Positions 53,496 to 64,000 of a stretch of 64,000 nt of DNA are shown one piece after another. Origin of the DNA: Spirodela intermedia (lineage: Eukaryota; Streptophyta; Magnoliopsida; Alismatales; Araceae); the NCBI GenBank assembly GCA_902729315.2, contig LR746266.1, positions 3,296,759 to 3,360,758 of the forward strand, read 5' to 3'. The number at the start of each line of letters is the position of its first letter. Within the stretch, counting starts at the first letter, position 1. A model generated the notes under the pieces. The model did not search any database. It worked only from the letters and a program-made list of their open reading frames with translations, and was not told the DNA's origin. The position numbers were made by a program, and so were the translations under genes.

Positions 53496-54524
53496 TCAGT
53501 TGGCGGGCCACCGAGTCGAGCTGAACCGGACCGAGTCGAAGGAACTCGCCAGGGAAGGAGGACGATCCCCAATCCGGGCCGACGCGCTGATTCTCTCCCT
53601 TCTTAGTTGATCTCCTTTGACGTCCTCCCCCGCCGCCGCCGGAATCCTGGCCTTCACCGACGCCACTGCCTCCCAGAGATACCAATCGCCCTCGGACAGC
53701 TCCAGAATCTCCACGGCCGCCGGCGGCGGCGCCGCTGCCGCCGTTGATCTCTTACAGGTCTCCAGCCGTTTGACCAGGCAGGTCAACCGTACGGCTTCCC
53801 CAAATACGAGGCAGTCCAATCTCTCCCCCATCTCCTTCATCCTCACTAGGATCTCCTCTCTGGCCGCCGCCGTTTCCTCCCTCACCAGCGCCGCCACCTG
53901 CGCCGCCAGCCTTTTGCCTGTCACGTGGCTCACGTCTGGCTCGCCGCGTATCTCCTCGACGAGCCCCACCAGCGCCTCCATCTCCTCCAGCACCTGTCCG
54001 TTGGGCAACGCCGCCGCTCTCTCCTCCTGCTCCGCTCTCGGTCGGCCGCCGCCGCCTTCGTAGGGGAAGAACCCGGCAGCGCGGTGGAAGGCGAGGAGGT
54101 GCTCGATGACTCGGGCGAGCCACCGAGCCAGGCGGGAGAGAGCCCACCAGTCGGTTGCGGATCGGTCGACGAACCCGGAGAGGTTGAGCGGGTTGCGGCC
54201 GCCGACGGAGGGTGGCAGCTGGAGCGCCGCCAGGAGCTGGTCCCGGAGGATGAAGCTACCGCGGCGCGCCACGTAGTGGATGGAAACGAGGCACTTGATG
54301 GCGACGGCGGGGTCGCGGGTTCCGGAGAGGCGGGAGAGGAGGGCGCCGACGAGCGCGGCGGCTGTCGGCCGGGACCCGCTCCCGAATCTGAGGAGCCCAT
54401 CGAGATGTTTCTTGGGCGCCGCCTCCGAGGAGGACCTGTGGGCGGTGGCGCGGAGGACGGCGGCGGCGGCGGAGGTTGGCGCCGCCGATGAGAGGAGGGC
54501 GGCGCCGTCCTTCAGGGTGCCCAT
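53496..54524 (-). CDS. ANTH-domain putative clathrin assembly protein
   Basis: Single-exon, GC-rich gene for about 342 residues in the AP180/CALM family, which binds PI(4,5)P2 and clathrin at forming vesicles. The lipid-binding patch near residue 30 reads ATAHRSSSEAAPKKH and fits the family pattern (A-T/I-x-P-K-x-K/H). IKCLVSIHYVARRGSFILRD and LARWLARVIEHL match later ANTH helices. The domain covers about residues 1-280, followed by a short tail without clear clathrin or NPF motifs, as in the small plant members. I start at MGTLK (54524), which matches the family; an in-frame ATG at 54542 would add six residues. Opposite-strand frames are shadows. Confidence 0.9.
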   Translation of the reverse strand: MGTLKDGAALLSSAAPTSAAAAVLRATAHRSSSEAAPKKHLDGLLRFGSGSRPTAAALVGALLSRLSGTRDPAVAIKCLVSIHYVARRGSFILRDQLLAALQLPPSVGGRNPLNLSGFVDRSATDWWALSRLARWLARVIEHLLAFHRAAGFFPYEGGGGRPRAEQEERAAALPNGQVLEEMEALVGLVEEIRGEPDVSHVTGKRLAAQVAALVREETAAAREEILVRMKEMGERLDCLVFGEAVRLTCLVKRLETCKRSTAAAAPPPAAVEILELSEGDWYLWEAVASVKARIPAAAGEDVKGDQLRRERISASARIGDRPPSLASSFDSVRFSSTRWPAN

Positions 54525-56022
54525 GATCGCTCTCAGTCGCATCTCGGGATGCAGACCAGTTTGATCTCTCTCCTTTCTTGTCGGAACACCAGCAGGGGCG
54601 GCGGCGGCGGAGTTCTCGTCCGATCTCTCTCCTTTCTTGTCGGAACAACAGCAAGGGCGACGGCGGCGGTGGCGGAGTTCCCGTCCGATGGGGCGGGAAG
54701 GCAGCGGGGGAATAGGGGAACAATAGACCGACGGAGATTATGTTCGCCCCCGCTCACCCCCCCCCCGTCGGTTGAATAGCTCCCCGTTGACTCTAGGGCG
54801 CGGCTGGAAATAAAGGTCAAAAGTTTGCAAAGGCGGCGGCGGCGACGACTTTTTCCGGAAAACGTCAAAAAATCGACTCGCCTGGCCTGGTCTGGCCTCC
54901 CGGTGCCATGAAAATCACGGCTCCCAAGAGCGTCAGATTATTATTGGGGAAAAAATAATTTTCCAGAACAAAATAAACTTCCAAGATTTCAACTCGGGAA
55001 ATAAATAAATAAACGAATCTTGATCTGGGCAGAAGCGGGGGGCGGGTAGCTCGGCAGCACCATTTTTTTTATTTTTTATTAAATAATATTGAAATAATTA
55101 TATTGGTTAGGTTCATGGTACCTAGAAAAATAGTATTTTAATATTTAGTTGGCAATAGGGACGTATTTTCTCGATCCTGATTCCCATATTATACCCTTCT
55201 AAAGATAAAATGCTGGATGTGCTTTAGATGACTATTTCATTACGTATAATAATGATTAATTATTATTATTATTACTATATTCATAGATTCAGACCCGGCC
55301 TTCCTTGTGCGTTGACCGGATCAGGTCGACGGAGGAATCCTGTGGGCCCGGCCCGGTTTTTTCCGGGATTGGGATTCATAATTGAGCTGTATTGCCTATT
55401 GATGACAAAAAGAGACCAGGCCCGTCAGTCCCACTTCCGAGCTTTCCCCCTGGCTCAGCCCGCATCATGTCGGTGTAGAAAGTCAATCCACCCAGGTCAA
55501 CGTAGTTTGATGAGTGGCGGGGCTTCCCTTGTGGCCCTGGTACACCAACTGGTCCAGCTATTTAGGCGGTTGGAGGGACGTGTCACATTTATGTGGCTAA
55601 TCAAAGAAGATCATTGCTCTAATTGATTATCATATTAATGTGGGCCTCAAAATAAAGCCCATGTACAAAAGGCCCTGCCCAGTCCAATCCTTCGGTTGGG
55701 ATTTGGATCTAAGCAGGCTTTTTCCAGCCCAGGTCAAGGAAGGCCCCCATTCTTGTTCTTTGGGCCCGTTTTTACTAAAGTTGAGAAAGAGTGGGCCCAT
55801 CATTGCACGAGATGCCAATGGGCAAGCTTTGGTCTAAAAACTGGGCTTTTAGCCTGGGCCCATATCCCTGGGCTTGATCAAAACTTTTCAGCATAATTTT
55901 TCTTTGGTTTCACCAGGCCCTTTGATCCCATTGCCACTTTCTTACCCTTTGGTAGAAATCTAGGGAGAGAGAGAGGGATATAGTGGAAGGTTGAGAGACG
56001 AACAAAAATGGGAGGGTCAATT
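54525..56022. other. ANTH upstream region
   Basis: No gene seen. It starts with a duplicated TCTCTCCTTTCTTGTCGGAAC stretch near 54567 and 54623, probably in the ANTH leader. Around 55600-55880 are many GGGCC and GGCCC motifs. An AT-rich gap lies at about 55060-55270. Confidence 0.5.
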
Positions 56023-56757
56023 GGGTTTTCTTGAAAATTTATCTAATTCAGATTAATTTTATACCCCGCCATGGCCAAGAAATTCTACTAATTCATAATA
56101 CTAAAATGGGAATCAAGGATTTCTACCACTTTTGATACAGTTATGCCCTCTCTAGTCACTAAAAGAGTTTGCCTTTGTTCTTTGCTAACGCTTGCAAGTT
56201 AGCATAAATCATTGATCATCAAAGGCCAAAGGTAGCTTCCTCTAGATTCATAGCTATAAAATCAAGCCCATGTGGTCTCAAAACATATCTTTCATATTAA
56301 TTTTTTTTACTAATAGTTTTAACTTAGGCTTCCATACATAATATACTCACATACAGGTATTAGTGAATAAGAACAATAATTTTATTAGGTTTTCTTAAAA
56401 TTTTATCTAATTCAAATTAATTTTACACCCAGCCATGGCCAAACAATTCTACTAATTCATAATGCCAAAATAATAATCAAGGATTTCTAGCATTTTGGTA
56501 CACTTTGTGCCTTCTCTAGTCACTAAAAGAGTATGTCCTTGGTTTATGCTAACACCTGCTAGTTAGAGTAAATCATTGATAATCAAAGGCCAAAGGTTCC
56601 TCTAGATTTATAACTATACAATCAAGCCCAAGTGTTCTAAAAAACACATCTTTTAGATTCAATTTTTTTTATATAATATTAATAGTTCTAAGTTAGGCTC
56701 CAATACATAAAATACTTAAATGCAGGTATTAGTGAGTAAGAACAATAATTTTTATGG
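56023..56757. repeat. Tandem duplication, two units of about 364 bp
   Basis: Both units run in the same order through TTTATCTAATTCA.ATTAATTTTA, CCATGGCCAA, CTCTAGTCACTAAAAGAGT and TATTAGTGA.TAAGAACAAT. The CCATGGCCAA marks lie near 56069 and 56433. AT-rich, non-coding. Confidence 0.93.
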
Positions 56758-56974
56758 AGTTTATACATAACCTGCTTGAGTGAGAAAATGTGGGGCTCAA
56801 GATGTGGAAGATCAAAACTTTTACTGCTCAAGAATAAGATAAAAATAATATTTCTAAACTTTCAATGGTTGGAATAGTAAAATAAAAATGGACACCAACC
56901 CGTTTCGGCCCAGTAAAGATCTGAAAATAAAAGGATAATCTCGCCGGAAATAAGTATCTTATCCTGTAATATTA

Positions 56975-56979
<5 letters not shown>

Positions 56980-57022
<43 letters not shown>
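56980..57022. repeat. (CT)n microsatellite
   Basis: Long CT run in gene-free sequence. It creates a repetitive antisense frame that is not a gene. Confidence 0.95.
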
Positions 57023-57314
57023 CGTGGACGGACAGATGAGGAGAATAGATGCGGTGAAGAATCAGAGGGAAACTAGGAAGAAACGAAAGAAATTCGCAAC
57101 GGAAATCAACGAAGGAACGGGGGACAGTCGGAAGAAAAATCACGATGGAAAACAACGGATAAATGAGGAAAAACAGAGGGAAGACCGTGACGGAAAATGA
57201 GGAACGAATGGGGAAAAATGAATGTGAGATTCTCACCAGAAATATAAGGTTTTTTGAAGACTCATCTGATTGCACTCTCCACTCTCTGCAGCTCGTGAAG
57301 TCAAAGGAGAAACG

Positions 57315-57385
57315 AGAAGAAGAAGAAGAAGAAGAAGAAGAAGAAGAAGAAGAAGAAGAAGAAGAAGAAGAAGAAGAAGAAGAAG
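57315..57385. repeat. (GAA)n microsatellite
   Basis: More than 20 GAA units. Poly-Glu and poly-Ser frames through it are artefacts of the repeat. Confidence 0.95.
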
Positions 57386-59449
57386 GTTTCACTGGATACT
57401 CCACACTGTAATGAAATAGAGGAGGATTCTGATTGCTTGGGGCCAACCTCCATGACCTCGTGTAGAACACTTGAGAAGTGAAATACCCATCCTTTGATCG
57501 AGCCAAGACTTGTGCAAATAGAAGAGAGGGTGCTTGGGTGCCGACGAGGGAGATCGGAGTACATATGAGGTGAAGAGTGTAAGGAATGCTTAACCCCAGG
57601 ATAAATGACTATGGTTCTTGTCTCATTTGAGAAATTACAAGGAAAAGATGATGGGTCGAAGTGGATCCAAGTAGAATTGCATCAGATGATCAACTGTACA
57701 AGAAGATCCAAGGTCTGTACCACATACATCAAAAAACTATATGAGCCATTCAAGGGTCTCATACTAGATGTTTTGCTACTAAAACGGCCCTTCATCAGAG
57801 TGGTGGAATGATGAGTAGCACAACGTCGCCTAAAGTACCCAACCGCAAATGTCTTTGGTGATCCAAAATATCAGGCAGATCAAGTGACCATTTTTTTTTT
57901 GACAATATAAATGTATAACTCAGAAAAGGTCACACATGTGAGGATGCACTGTTCAAATGCCATAATTGTGCTAAAGAAGAGAACTCTCTCTCCCCCGCTC
58001 CCTCTCTGTCTCTCTCCCTTTCTCTATCTGTATGTATATCGTATACATAGATATAGATATACATAGCATCACCCACATACACGCATCTACATATGTATAT
58101 ATTTAACCTATCTCGATTTTCTTGGTCCCCAGAAGATGAAAATTGGCCTCTTCTATGTGCTAGAAAGTGATTACATGACACTAGTCGTTTTCCCCTAAGG
58201 GCAAATCCTGATAAATATGGTACATCTGAAAAGTAAGATCTGTCAAAAAATACTGGTATATATATTCCTCTACTGTCTGGCTTATTTTAAGAACTTTTTT
58301 TCGATCATTTTGATTATTATACATAACATATAGCATATATATGTCCAGAAATATCATGACTTGGCTGGTCAACCTTATTTAGATTAATTTCGAGATTTAA
58401 GGTTTCATTAGAGCCTGAAATCTAAGAAGATAGAAGTGGAAAGTTTCTCTGGTTTGCTCTCCTAGAGCAGTGGAGGGTAAATGAGAGAAGTGGGGAGCTT
58501 TTCTGATTTTGGCACCTAGAGCCATCGAATCTAGGAGTGGATTAGAGAAATTTCAACTCAGCTAGAAGTATGAAATGTAATAGATTTATGAGCCTAAAAT
58601 TTGGTGTGTTTTCAAAAAAGATTAAGTTGAACTTAAGGACACTCATGTGGTTGATGTAGTTATTTCTACAAGACACCGACTGTGTGTAACCTAATAACCA
58701 GTCTTCCCACCTCTCTTTACAAGTGGGAGACCTTTGCAATTTTGTGGAAGCTTTTCTGGGACTGAAGGAAATGTCACTGCTCTCTTTTTCAAGAGTACTT
58801 GGGGTAGAGGGGATCTAAGTGCCTGAGCTTTCACTTCCTCTCACACTTTGGCTAACACAAAGGGAAGGTCTTTCTACTTATAGGTAGAGGGCTAGTTAAT
58901 AGCCTGTGTAATCATCACACCTATTAACTACCCTCACCATTACATAACCTGTAGTAACATGCTGAAATACGTTGGTGCCAATCATGCCGCAGGCAACCTT
59001 TGTGTGCCAACTCATTGTGCTTGTCCACCATACGCCAGCCTGCAGCCTAGATCCATTATGTACTGTTGGTTGAAATGTCACATGTGTTTGTTATGTGCTG
59101 CCACATGTGCTGTGCAATTCACAAACATTATTCCCATGCCATGCATGCTTGCCCATGTCCACCAAACATTATGTAAAAGTCACATGAATTGTAATTGAAT
59201 GAAAAAGGTTTTCAAAACTTAAAATCATATAAAATCTCATTAAATTAAGCAAAATAATAATTTAAAATAAGAAAGGTAAAGTTCTAGCTTCGCAACAACG
59301 CTCACTTGAAATTCTATAGGTTTGAGATGATTATTGTGTGATGTCCACAACCTCAAAGATTTTTCTTAGACATAAATGATGTGGTAATCTCTAGATCTTC
59401 TTGTGAACTTTAAAAATCAATGAAATAAGTCGACAAATTATCTTTGGCT
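57386..59449. other. Gene-free, probably transposon-derived sequence
   Basis: No recognisable gene. Short frames at 57605-57811 and 58959-59198 lack family motifs. The stretch 58950-59190 is unusually rich in TGC/GCA and resembles that at 60890-61110, which suggests shared transposon origin. Confidence 0.45.
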
Positions 59450-60480
59450 ACTATCACTTAACGGAGTGAAAAAATAATGACTTTTAGATCTCTAATGACT
59501 ATCACCTGATGGAGATAAATTGGATGGAGGTAGAGCATGTCTTAAAGAGCTTCATCCTCAAGTCCATGTATTAAGAGGAGGCTCTTCATTGCATCTAATA
59601 TGTTCTCAAGAGGTGGTGACTTATCTCTCAATAAATTATTCTTTTTCTGATGACATTTGTTGATCAATCAGATATGTTTTCTTTAATAGATTCATAATCA
59701 TTCGACAATTAGTAACGATACTCCACGAACTATATTGATACAACATTGATGATTGAGGAATTTTTATAGGTTAATCGTTGATCAGTGTTCTCTAGAAAAG
59801 TCATGATTTAAGTTGATAAAAATATGAGTTTTAGCTCTAGTGGGATTATACTTATACCCTTATTTAGGGATGTAATGAATGTGCTTCCTTCTAATAGATT
59901 AGGGGCATTATACGCATCAAAAAATGTAAAACTTACATGTGAGCATTGGCATGTTTAGTCTAACATCGACTATTTTCTAAGTTTTGATATAAATATATAA
60001 TAATATTTATTCATATTATCAATATTATCCTCTCACTTATTTACGACTACTCTTTGCCCCATGCCTAGTTGGTCACTAGTGATGTGGAAGGGGAGTGAGA
60101 CATGTGACTCACTCATTGTCCTTAGTTGCTCGAGCTCTTTACTCATGGCTCCACCCAATTATAATTTTGACCCATTTGAGGGTCTCTCGACTATGCTTTC
60201 GACTTATTTTTGGGCTTGATTGACCAACAAGTCCTCTTTTTTTTAAAAAAATGATTTTATTTTATTTCTCTTCGTTATACCTTAAAATTATAATTATAAA
60301 AATTATATAAATTCACATAAAGTCACATAATTAGCTAAAAAATCATATTAATCAACTAAAAACTTATTTTCTCACTTTAAAATAATATAAGTCTATTTAT
60401 CATGAGTTAAAACTTAAAATATATTATTAATTAATTATTAACTCATGATAATGAAGACTTATAAGTCCTTCTATGTAAGG
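59450..60480 (-). repeat. Dispersed repeat, copy 3 (inverted, nearly full)
   Basis: Reverse complement of copy 1 at 30.06-31.2 kb. It has the TTATCATGAGTTAATAATTA end at about 60453-60434, the GGACTT middle near 60230, and CTCTACCTCCATCCAA near 59530. It is LTR-like and lies a few kb from a gypsy gag relic in the same (minus) orientation, so it may be the 3' LTR of that element. Confidence 0.6.
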
Positions 60481-61544
60481 ACCTACTTTTACCCAATCGG
60501 TTGAAGAGCTCATCAACATTAGGTAAATTAGTCTATACACAAGAGATTCATCCTTTTTTTTGGAAGATGACTCACTATTAAGTGCTATGGATGGATGGAT
60601 GTGCCATGCCTCCGATATCTCTTGTGTTTGGCACTACAACTCCTCCAAGTAGATTAGTGATATTTTTTAGAGGGCATATGTTTGTGGCCACATTCTTAGT
60701 ATGATCTCTATCTCTTTGTCAACCTCTCATCATGGCACCATATGAGCAAGTAGGACATATGACATGACATCTTAAAATTTTTGTGGACTTATGACAATTG
60801 TTGCTAGGAATTACTATTGTGTGTTAGTCTGCCTATTGTTCACTCCAACACTATGCTGACTGCCTTCGGTTGTCAATCATGTTGTTAGTTACACTCCCAC
60901 TACATGTGACTTGCTTGTGCATATGCCACCTGTGCTCCTTCTTGAGTGCCTATGTCAACCTTGATTGTGCATCTGCATGCTAGCACTACACCAACCCAGC
61001 TATGCATGCACTTGTTGGCACTGCATCAGCTCTGGTTGAGCATATGCCTGTTTGCATGATGCTTGGTGGCTTTCCTATTCTGGTGAGTGCCTAGCATGCT
61101 GCATGTGCTCCCTTGCTGGTTATGATCACCTCTCGCTCTCTTCTCCAAGTGGGGTGAGCCCAAATGACAACCCCATCATCCCTAAGTTGTAATGCTAATA
61201 GCATCTTAAGGCCTCTTGTTAATGCATGATTTTTAGTTCTTAATTTGTTTCATTTAAGTAGTTTATTGTTTTAGTAGAAGGAAATATAGTTTTATATAGT
61301 TAATTTTGAAGATTAGAAGTTAAAAGAGCTAATATATTTATTTTTTTAAAATAAATAAATAAATAAAATATATTATACCATATTTTATTATAATAGGTCG
61401 CAAACAACTATCTCTGTGGCCCATGGCTTGCCCCTAAATTGGAAACTTGCTGACTAAGAAATGAAGCACTATAATATACATGTGACATTTATGTCGATAA
61501 GTCCAATGTGGGACTAATATTTTTTATGTGTTTTAGGGCACTGG
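60481..61544. other. Gene-free sequence
   Basis: No gene seen. The region 60890-61110 is TGC-rich and resembles 58950-59190. An AAAT-rich run lies near 61345-61370. Confidence 0.45.
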
Positions 61545-61860
61545 TTTGTGATGGGCAAATCTTGTGGCACTCAATGTGCCATGTCATCAAGAAAGATGGA
61601 TCCCTCGATGGGTGAAGCATCATGGTACTCGAAATGTAAAGCATTAGATTAGTGGTTCACGGATCTTGCGTTACTCAACACACCACATGACTAGAGACGA
61701 CTAATCTGGTGGCAAGCAAAGTGCCATGATATTAAGAACTTAAGCTCTCAATTGGTAGTGGTTCATGGTGGGTTAATCTTGCATTACCAGTGCACCACGT
61801 GACTAGACACACTTGATCCAACAGCAAGCAAAGCACCACAATACTAGGAACTTAAGTTTT
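61545..61860. repeat. Tandem repeat, about three units of 100-110 bp
   Basis: Related units start near 61545, 61650 and 61757. Each has TGGTT..TGATGGG/CACGGAT, ATCTTG.GTTACTC/AC and a late GCAAAG.ACCA or GTGCCATGA..TTAAGAACTTAAG block. Copies 2 and 3 are the closest. Confidence 0.75.
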
Positions 61861-62684
61861 TGTAAGTATTGACATTCAAGATTAGAGATAATAATTGATT
61901 ATTATCTGGTAAAATAGACATTGCCAATTATCTTTCAAACCCTGCCAGTAGTCGTGAAGATGACATCCATTCTTTTTTCTTTTTGTGTGATCAATGCCTC
62001 AAGTGATAAGTGAACTCATTCTTTCCTTCCCCGACTAGACTCAAAGCCTTCAGTGAGTGGTCACCTCTTCTTTTCTCCCCCCAGATGATGGTGATAAGCA
62101 TATTCAACCTTTCTTTTTGACGGATATCTCCATAAAAAGGTGCAACACTTGTAGACAATACTTATGTGATTTTCACATAAGTGTGGCATGTCTAGACAAA
62201 ACCAAGCCACCACACCGGTGTCTCTAGTTGCTTAGGAGGGATATTAAATTTGGGTAATAATTTGTATCCTATTTTCAATATTTGTTTACGTGCTTTCAAT
62301 ATTTATTTATATTTTATGATAAGTTATTTCTATTTCATTCATGTTTTGATTGAAATGAGTATAATTGATTCAAAACCAAAAAATACTTTTTGTTCCTTTT
62401 CTAAATATTCTGAAACTTATCTCTTATCAAATTGAGATCATGTCCAACTTATTTTCTATTTATTTTCACAGTCAAATCTTCAAGTATTTGTGTCCTTGAC
62501 ATTTTGCGAATAATGATTTTTTTTGTTGATTTCAAACACAAAGTTAATAAGATTAAAGGTTGATTAATGAATGTTAAAGAATTAAATAAGGTGGAGATAT
62601 TCATGCCTCACTTTATGCTATGCGTGTGAATTCTCAAGCACACATCGTTCAAGAATCATAATCACTATAAAAATAAGTTGATTG
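61861..62684. other. Gene-free AT-rich sequence
   Basis: No gene, RNA gene or transposon domain recognised. A short frame at 62250-62435 has no motif. Confidence 0.45.
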
Positions 62685-62945
62685 TTTCTCTCTCTCTCTC
62701 TCTCTCTCTCACTCTCTTGTGAGACCTTTTCTTTTCTCTCCATGTCTTGTGAGATCTCTCTTTCTTTCTCTCTCCTTCTCTCTCGATTGATCTCCGTCTC
62801 TTTTTCTCTCTCTCGATCAATTTCTTTATCTCTCTCTCTCTCTCCCCCTCTCTCTTGTGAGATCTCTCCTTCTCTCCCTCTCTTGTGAGATCTTTTTCAC
62901 TCCTCTCTCTTTCTCTCTCTTTCATGAGAGATATTTCTTCTCTTT
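62685..62945. repeat. CT-rich block with interspersed CTTGTGAGATCT
   Basis: Pyrimidine-rich tract in which CTTGTGAGATCT or CTTGTGAGACC recurs at about 62717, 62746, 62854 and 62882 between CT runs. This is a compound low-complexity tandem repeat. Confidence 0.9.
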
Positions 62946-63479
62946 CTCTATTTTTTTAATTCTTCTCATGTCTCACTTTTATTTTATTATTTCTATTAAA
63001 TAGTGATAAAATATTAAGATTTTTATATATAAACTAAATTAATTTCCCACGATGAATTAATTAATCACCTTGTGTTCGACTTGAGACTTACATCTATAAT
63101 AAGATATTAATCTTATTAAGTTTTAGTGATAAATATTATTAGATAATTAGTATTTATGCACAATGATAAGTACACATCACCTCTCTAGACATCTTGAGCT
63201 CTAAAGACTAAACATACACTTGATCCACCTACAAAAAGAAGATTGTGCAACTAGAGAATCATCCATGTCTATGAATACACTAAGAAGTCTATACCTAATA
63301 TAGAGTCAAAGTGGTCAATTGGCAGCATCATAAAGTTCACAACATCTTCTCATGCTTTGACCTTTAGTTGGGTTCTATGTAGTGTAAGTAAGGGTACATA
63401 CCGCAAGCTAATGACCCTAACTTGACCATTTGCTTGTGACACTATCAAGCTCAACTAAGATGCATCTCTCTTTGGGAGG
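62946..63479. other. Gene-free sequence next to the gag relic
   Basis: AT-rich up to about 63180, then mixed composition. No readable domain. Confidence 0.45.
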
Positions 63480-63995
63480 GAGTTGTGGGTGGCCTCACTA
63501 TTGACCATTGGAAGCATGGGATGATTGCCGGTACTAGCCTCCATAAATATTTGTTTAACCTTGTCGATGCACTCAATCTCAGCATGTTGCTGCACTGCAC
63601 CCAACATCTCAGCATGTTGATTTAGGGTGAGTACCTCATCTACTACTACTCATGCTGCCAAAGCATTGACATACTTCTGTTGCAGACAATCATTGTGCAA
63701 ATGTGGCCCTCAACACATGAAGCTATCAATCTTCACAGGCTGACCATGTAGCATAACTACAATCATCTTGGGCCCTCCTTGACCCTTGGCAAACTCTCAC
63801 CTTGGTGATCTACATGCTTGTCCTTGCCATGTCGGCCCTTGCTATCAGTGTGCACCTTTTGGTCCTCCCTATGCTTTACAGTTCCAATAGCCAACAAGTG
63901 CTGGAGTTCTTGAGATCAATGAAAGCCTTTGCTGCTGCCATCATCATTTTCACATCTTGAGTTCCTTGATGCATGATTTCTATCTATGCCCATGG
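63480..63995 (-). pseudogene. Ty3/gypsy gag relic with broken zinc knuckle
   Basis: On the minus strand, frames carry QDVKMMMAAAKAFIDLKN near 63930, a basic Lys/Gly/His stretch, and then the CCHC-type knuckle SFMC-stop-GPHLHNDCLQQ near 63745-63700, followed by YVNALAA. This is the order in plant gypsy gag proteins (CFLC.GPH..RDCP..ALNAL). A TGA inside the knuckle and a frameshift before it show the copy is dead. The element may continue past the window's right end. Confidence 0.7.
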
Positions 63996-64000
63996 CTTTG

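Noticed and set aside
53925-54491. Long sense-strand frame over the ANTH gene
   Set aside because: It is Gly/Glu/Arg-rich low complexity opposite a clear ANTH domain.
56862-57506. 214-codon frame with poly-Ser
   Set aside because: Created by the (CT)n and (GAA)n microsatellites. There is no conserved sequence outside them.
58959-59198. 79-codon Cys-rich frame, at first sight like a small secreted peptide
   Set aside because: No signal peptide or regular cysteine spacing, and the TGC-rich composition extends outside the frame and recurs at 60.9-61.1 kb.

Overview
This is nuclear DNA from a flowering plant. Every gene I can read is a plant form, most are split by short GT-AG introns, and three products carry plastid transit peptides. 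Some genes are very GC-rich (FAS1, class V aminotransferase, ANTH) and others are ordinary in composition (RCD1-like, ATS1). That split, together with frequent GA/CT microsatellites, suggests a monocot, but I cannot place the species.

Layout: NRPB8, an RNA polymerase small subunit (+, 0.9-3.0 kb); a one-exon FAS1/arabinogalactan-type protein (+, 3.7-4.3 kb); ATS1, plastid glycerol-3-phosphate acyltransferase (-, 12 exons, 5.1-11.6 kb); an SMN-like snRNP assembly protein without a Tudor domain (-, 12.6-16.1 kb); an RCD1/SRO protein with WWE, PARP-like and RST domains (+, 17.7-23.3 kb); NDUFA12 of mitochondrial complex I (-, 24.4-27.6 kb); an island of decayed retrotransposons (28.2-36.4 kb); a class V PLP-dependent aminotransferase/cysteine-desulfurase-like protein (+, 36.8-39.2 kb); plastid stromal HSP70 (-, 40.5-45.5 kb); a four-unit satellite-like array (45.8-47.0 kb); HISN3 of histidine biosynthesis (+, 48.3-53.1 kb); an ANTH clathrin-assembly protein (-, 53.5-54.5 kb); and a gene-free, repeat-rich tail (54.9-64 kb) that ends in a broken Ty3/gypsy gag.

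The genes do not form a pathway or cluster. They are unrelated housekeeping genes in mixed orientation. I reconstructed exon structures by joining conserved protein blocks at splice sites with matching phase. All ten models keep an open frame from start to stop. The least certain joins are the SMN-like exon 2-3 junction and the RCD1-like last exon.

I found no defence system, CRISPR array or clear new multi-gene system. The points most worth a second look are: the Tudor-less SMN-like gene; two GC-AG introns; a duplicated promoter block in which the distal copy has lost CpG sites; a Ty1/copia pol that appears split by an inversion between inverted repeats; introns carrying tandem copies of their own splice-site regions (ATS1, HISN3, HSP70); and a 27-nt microexon in NDUFA12.
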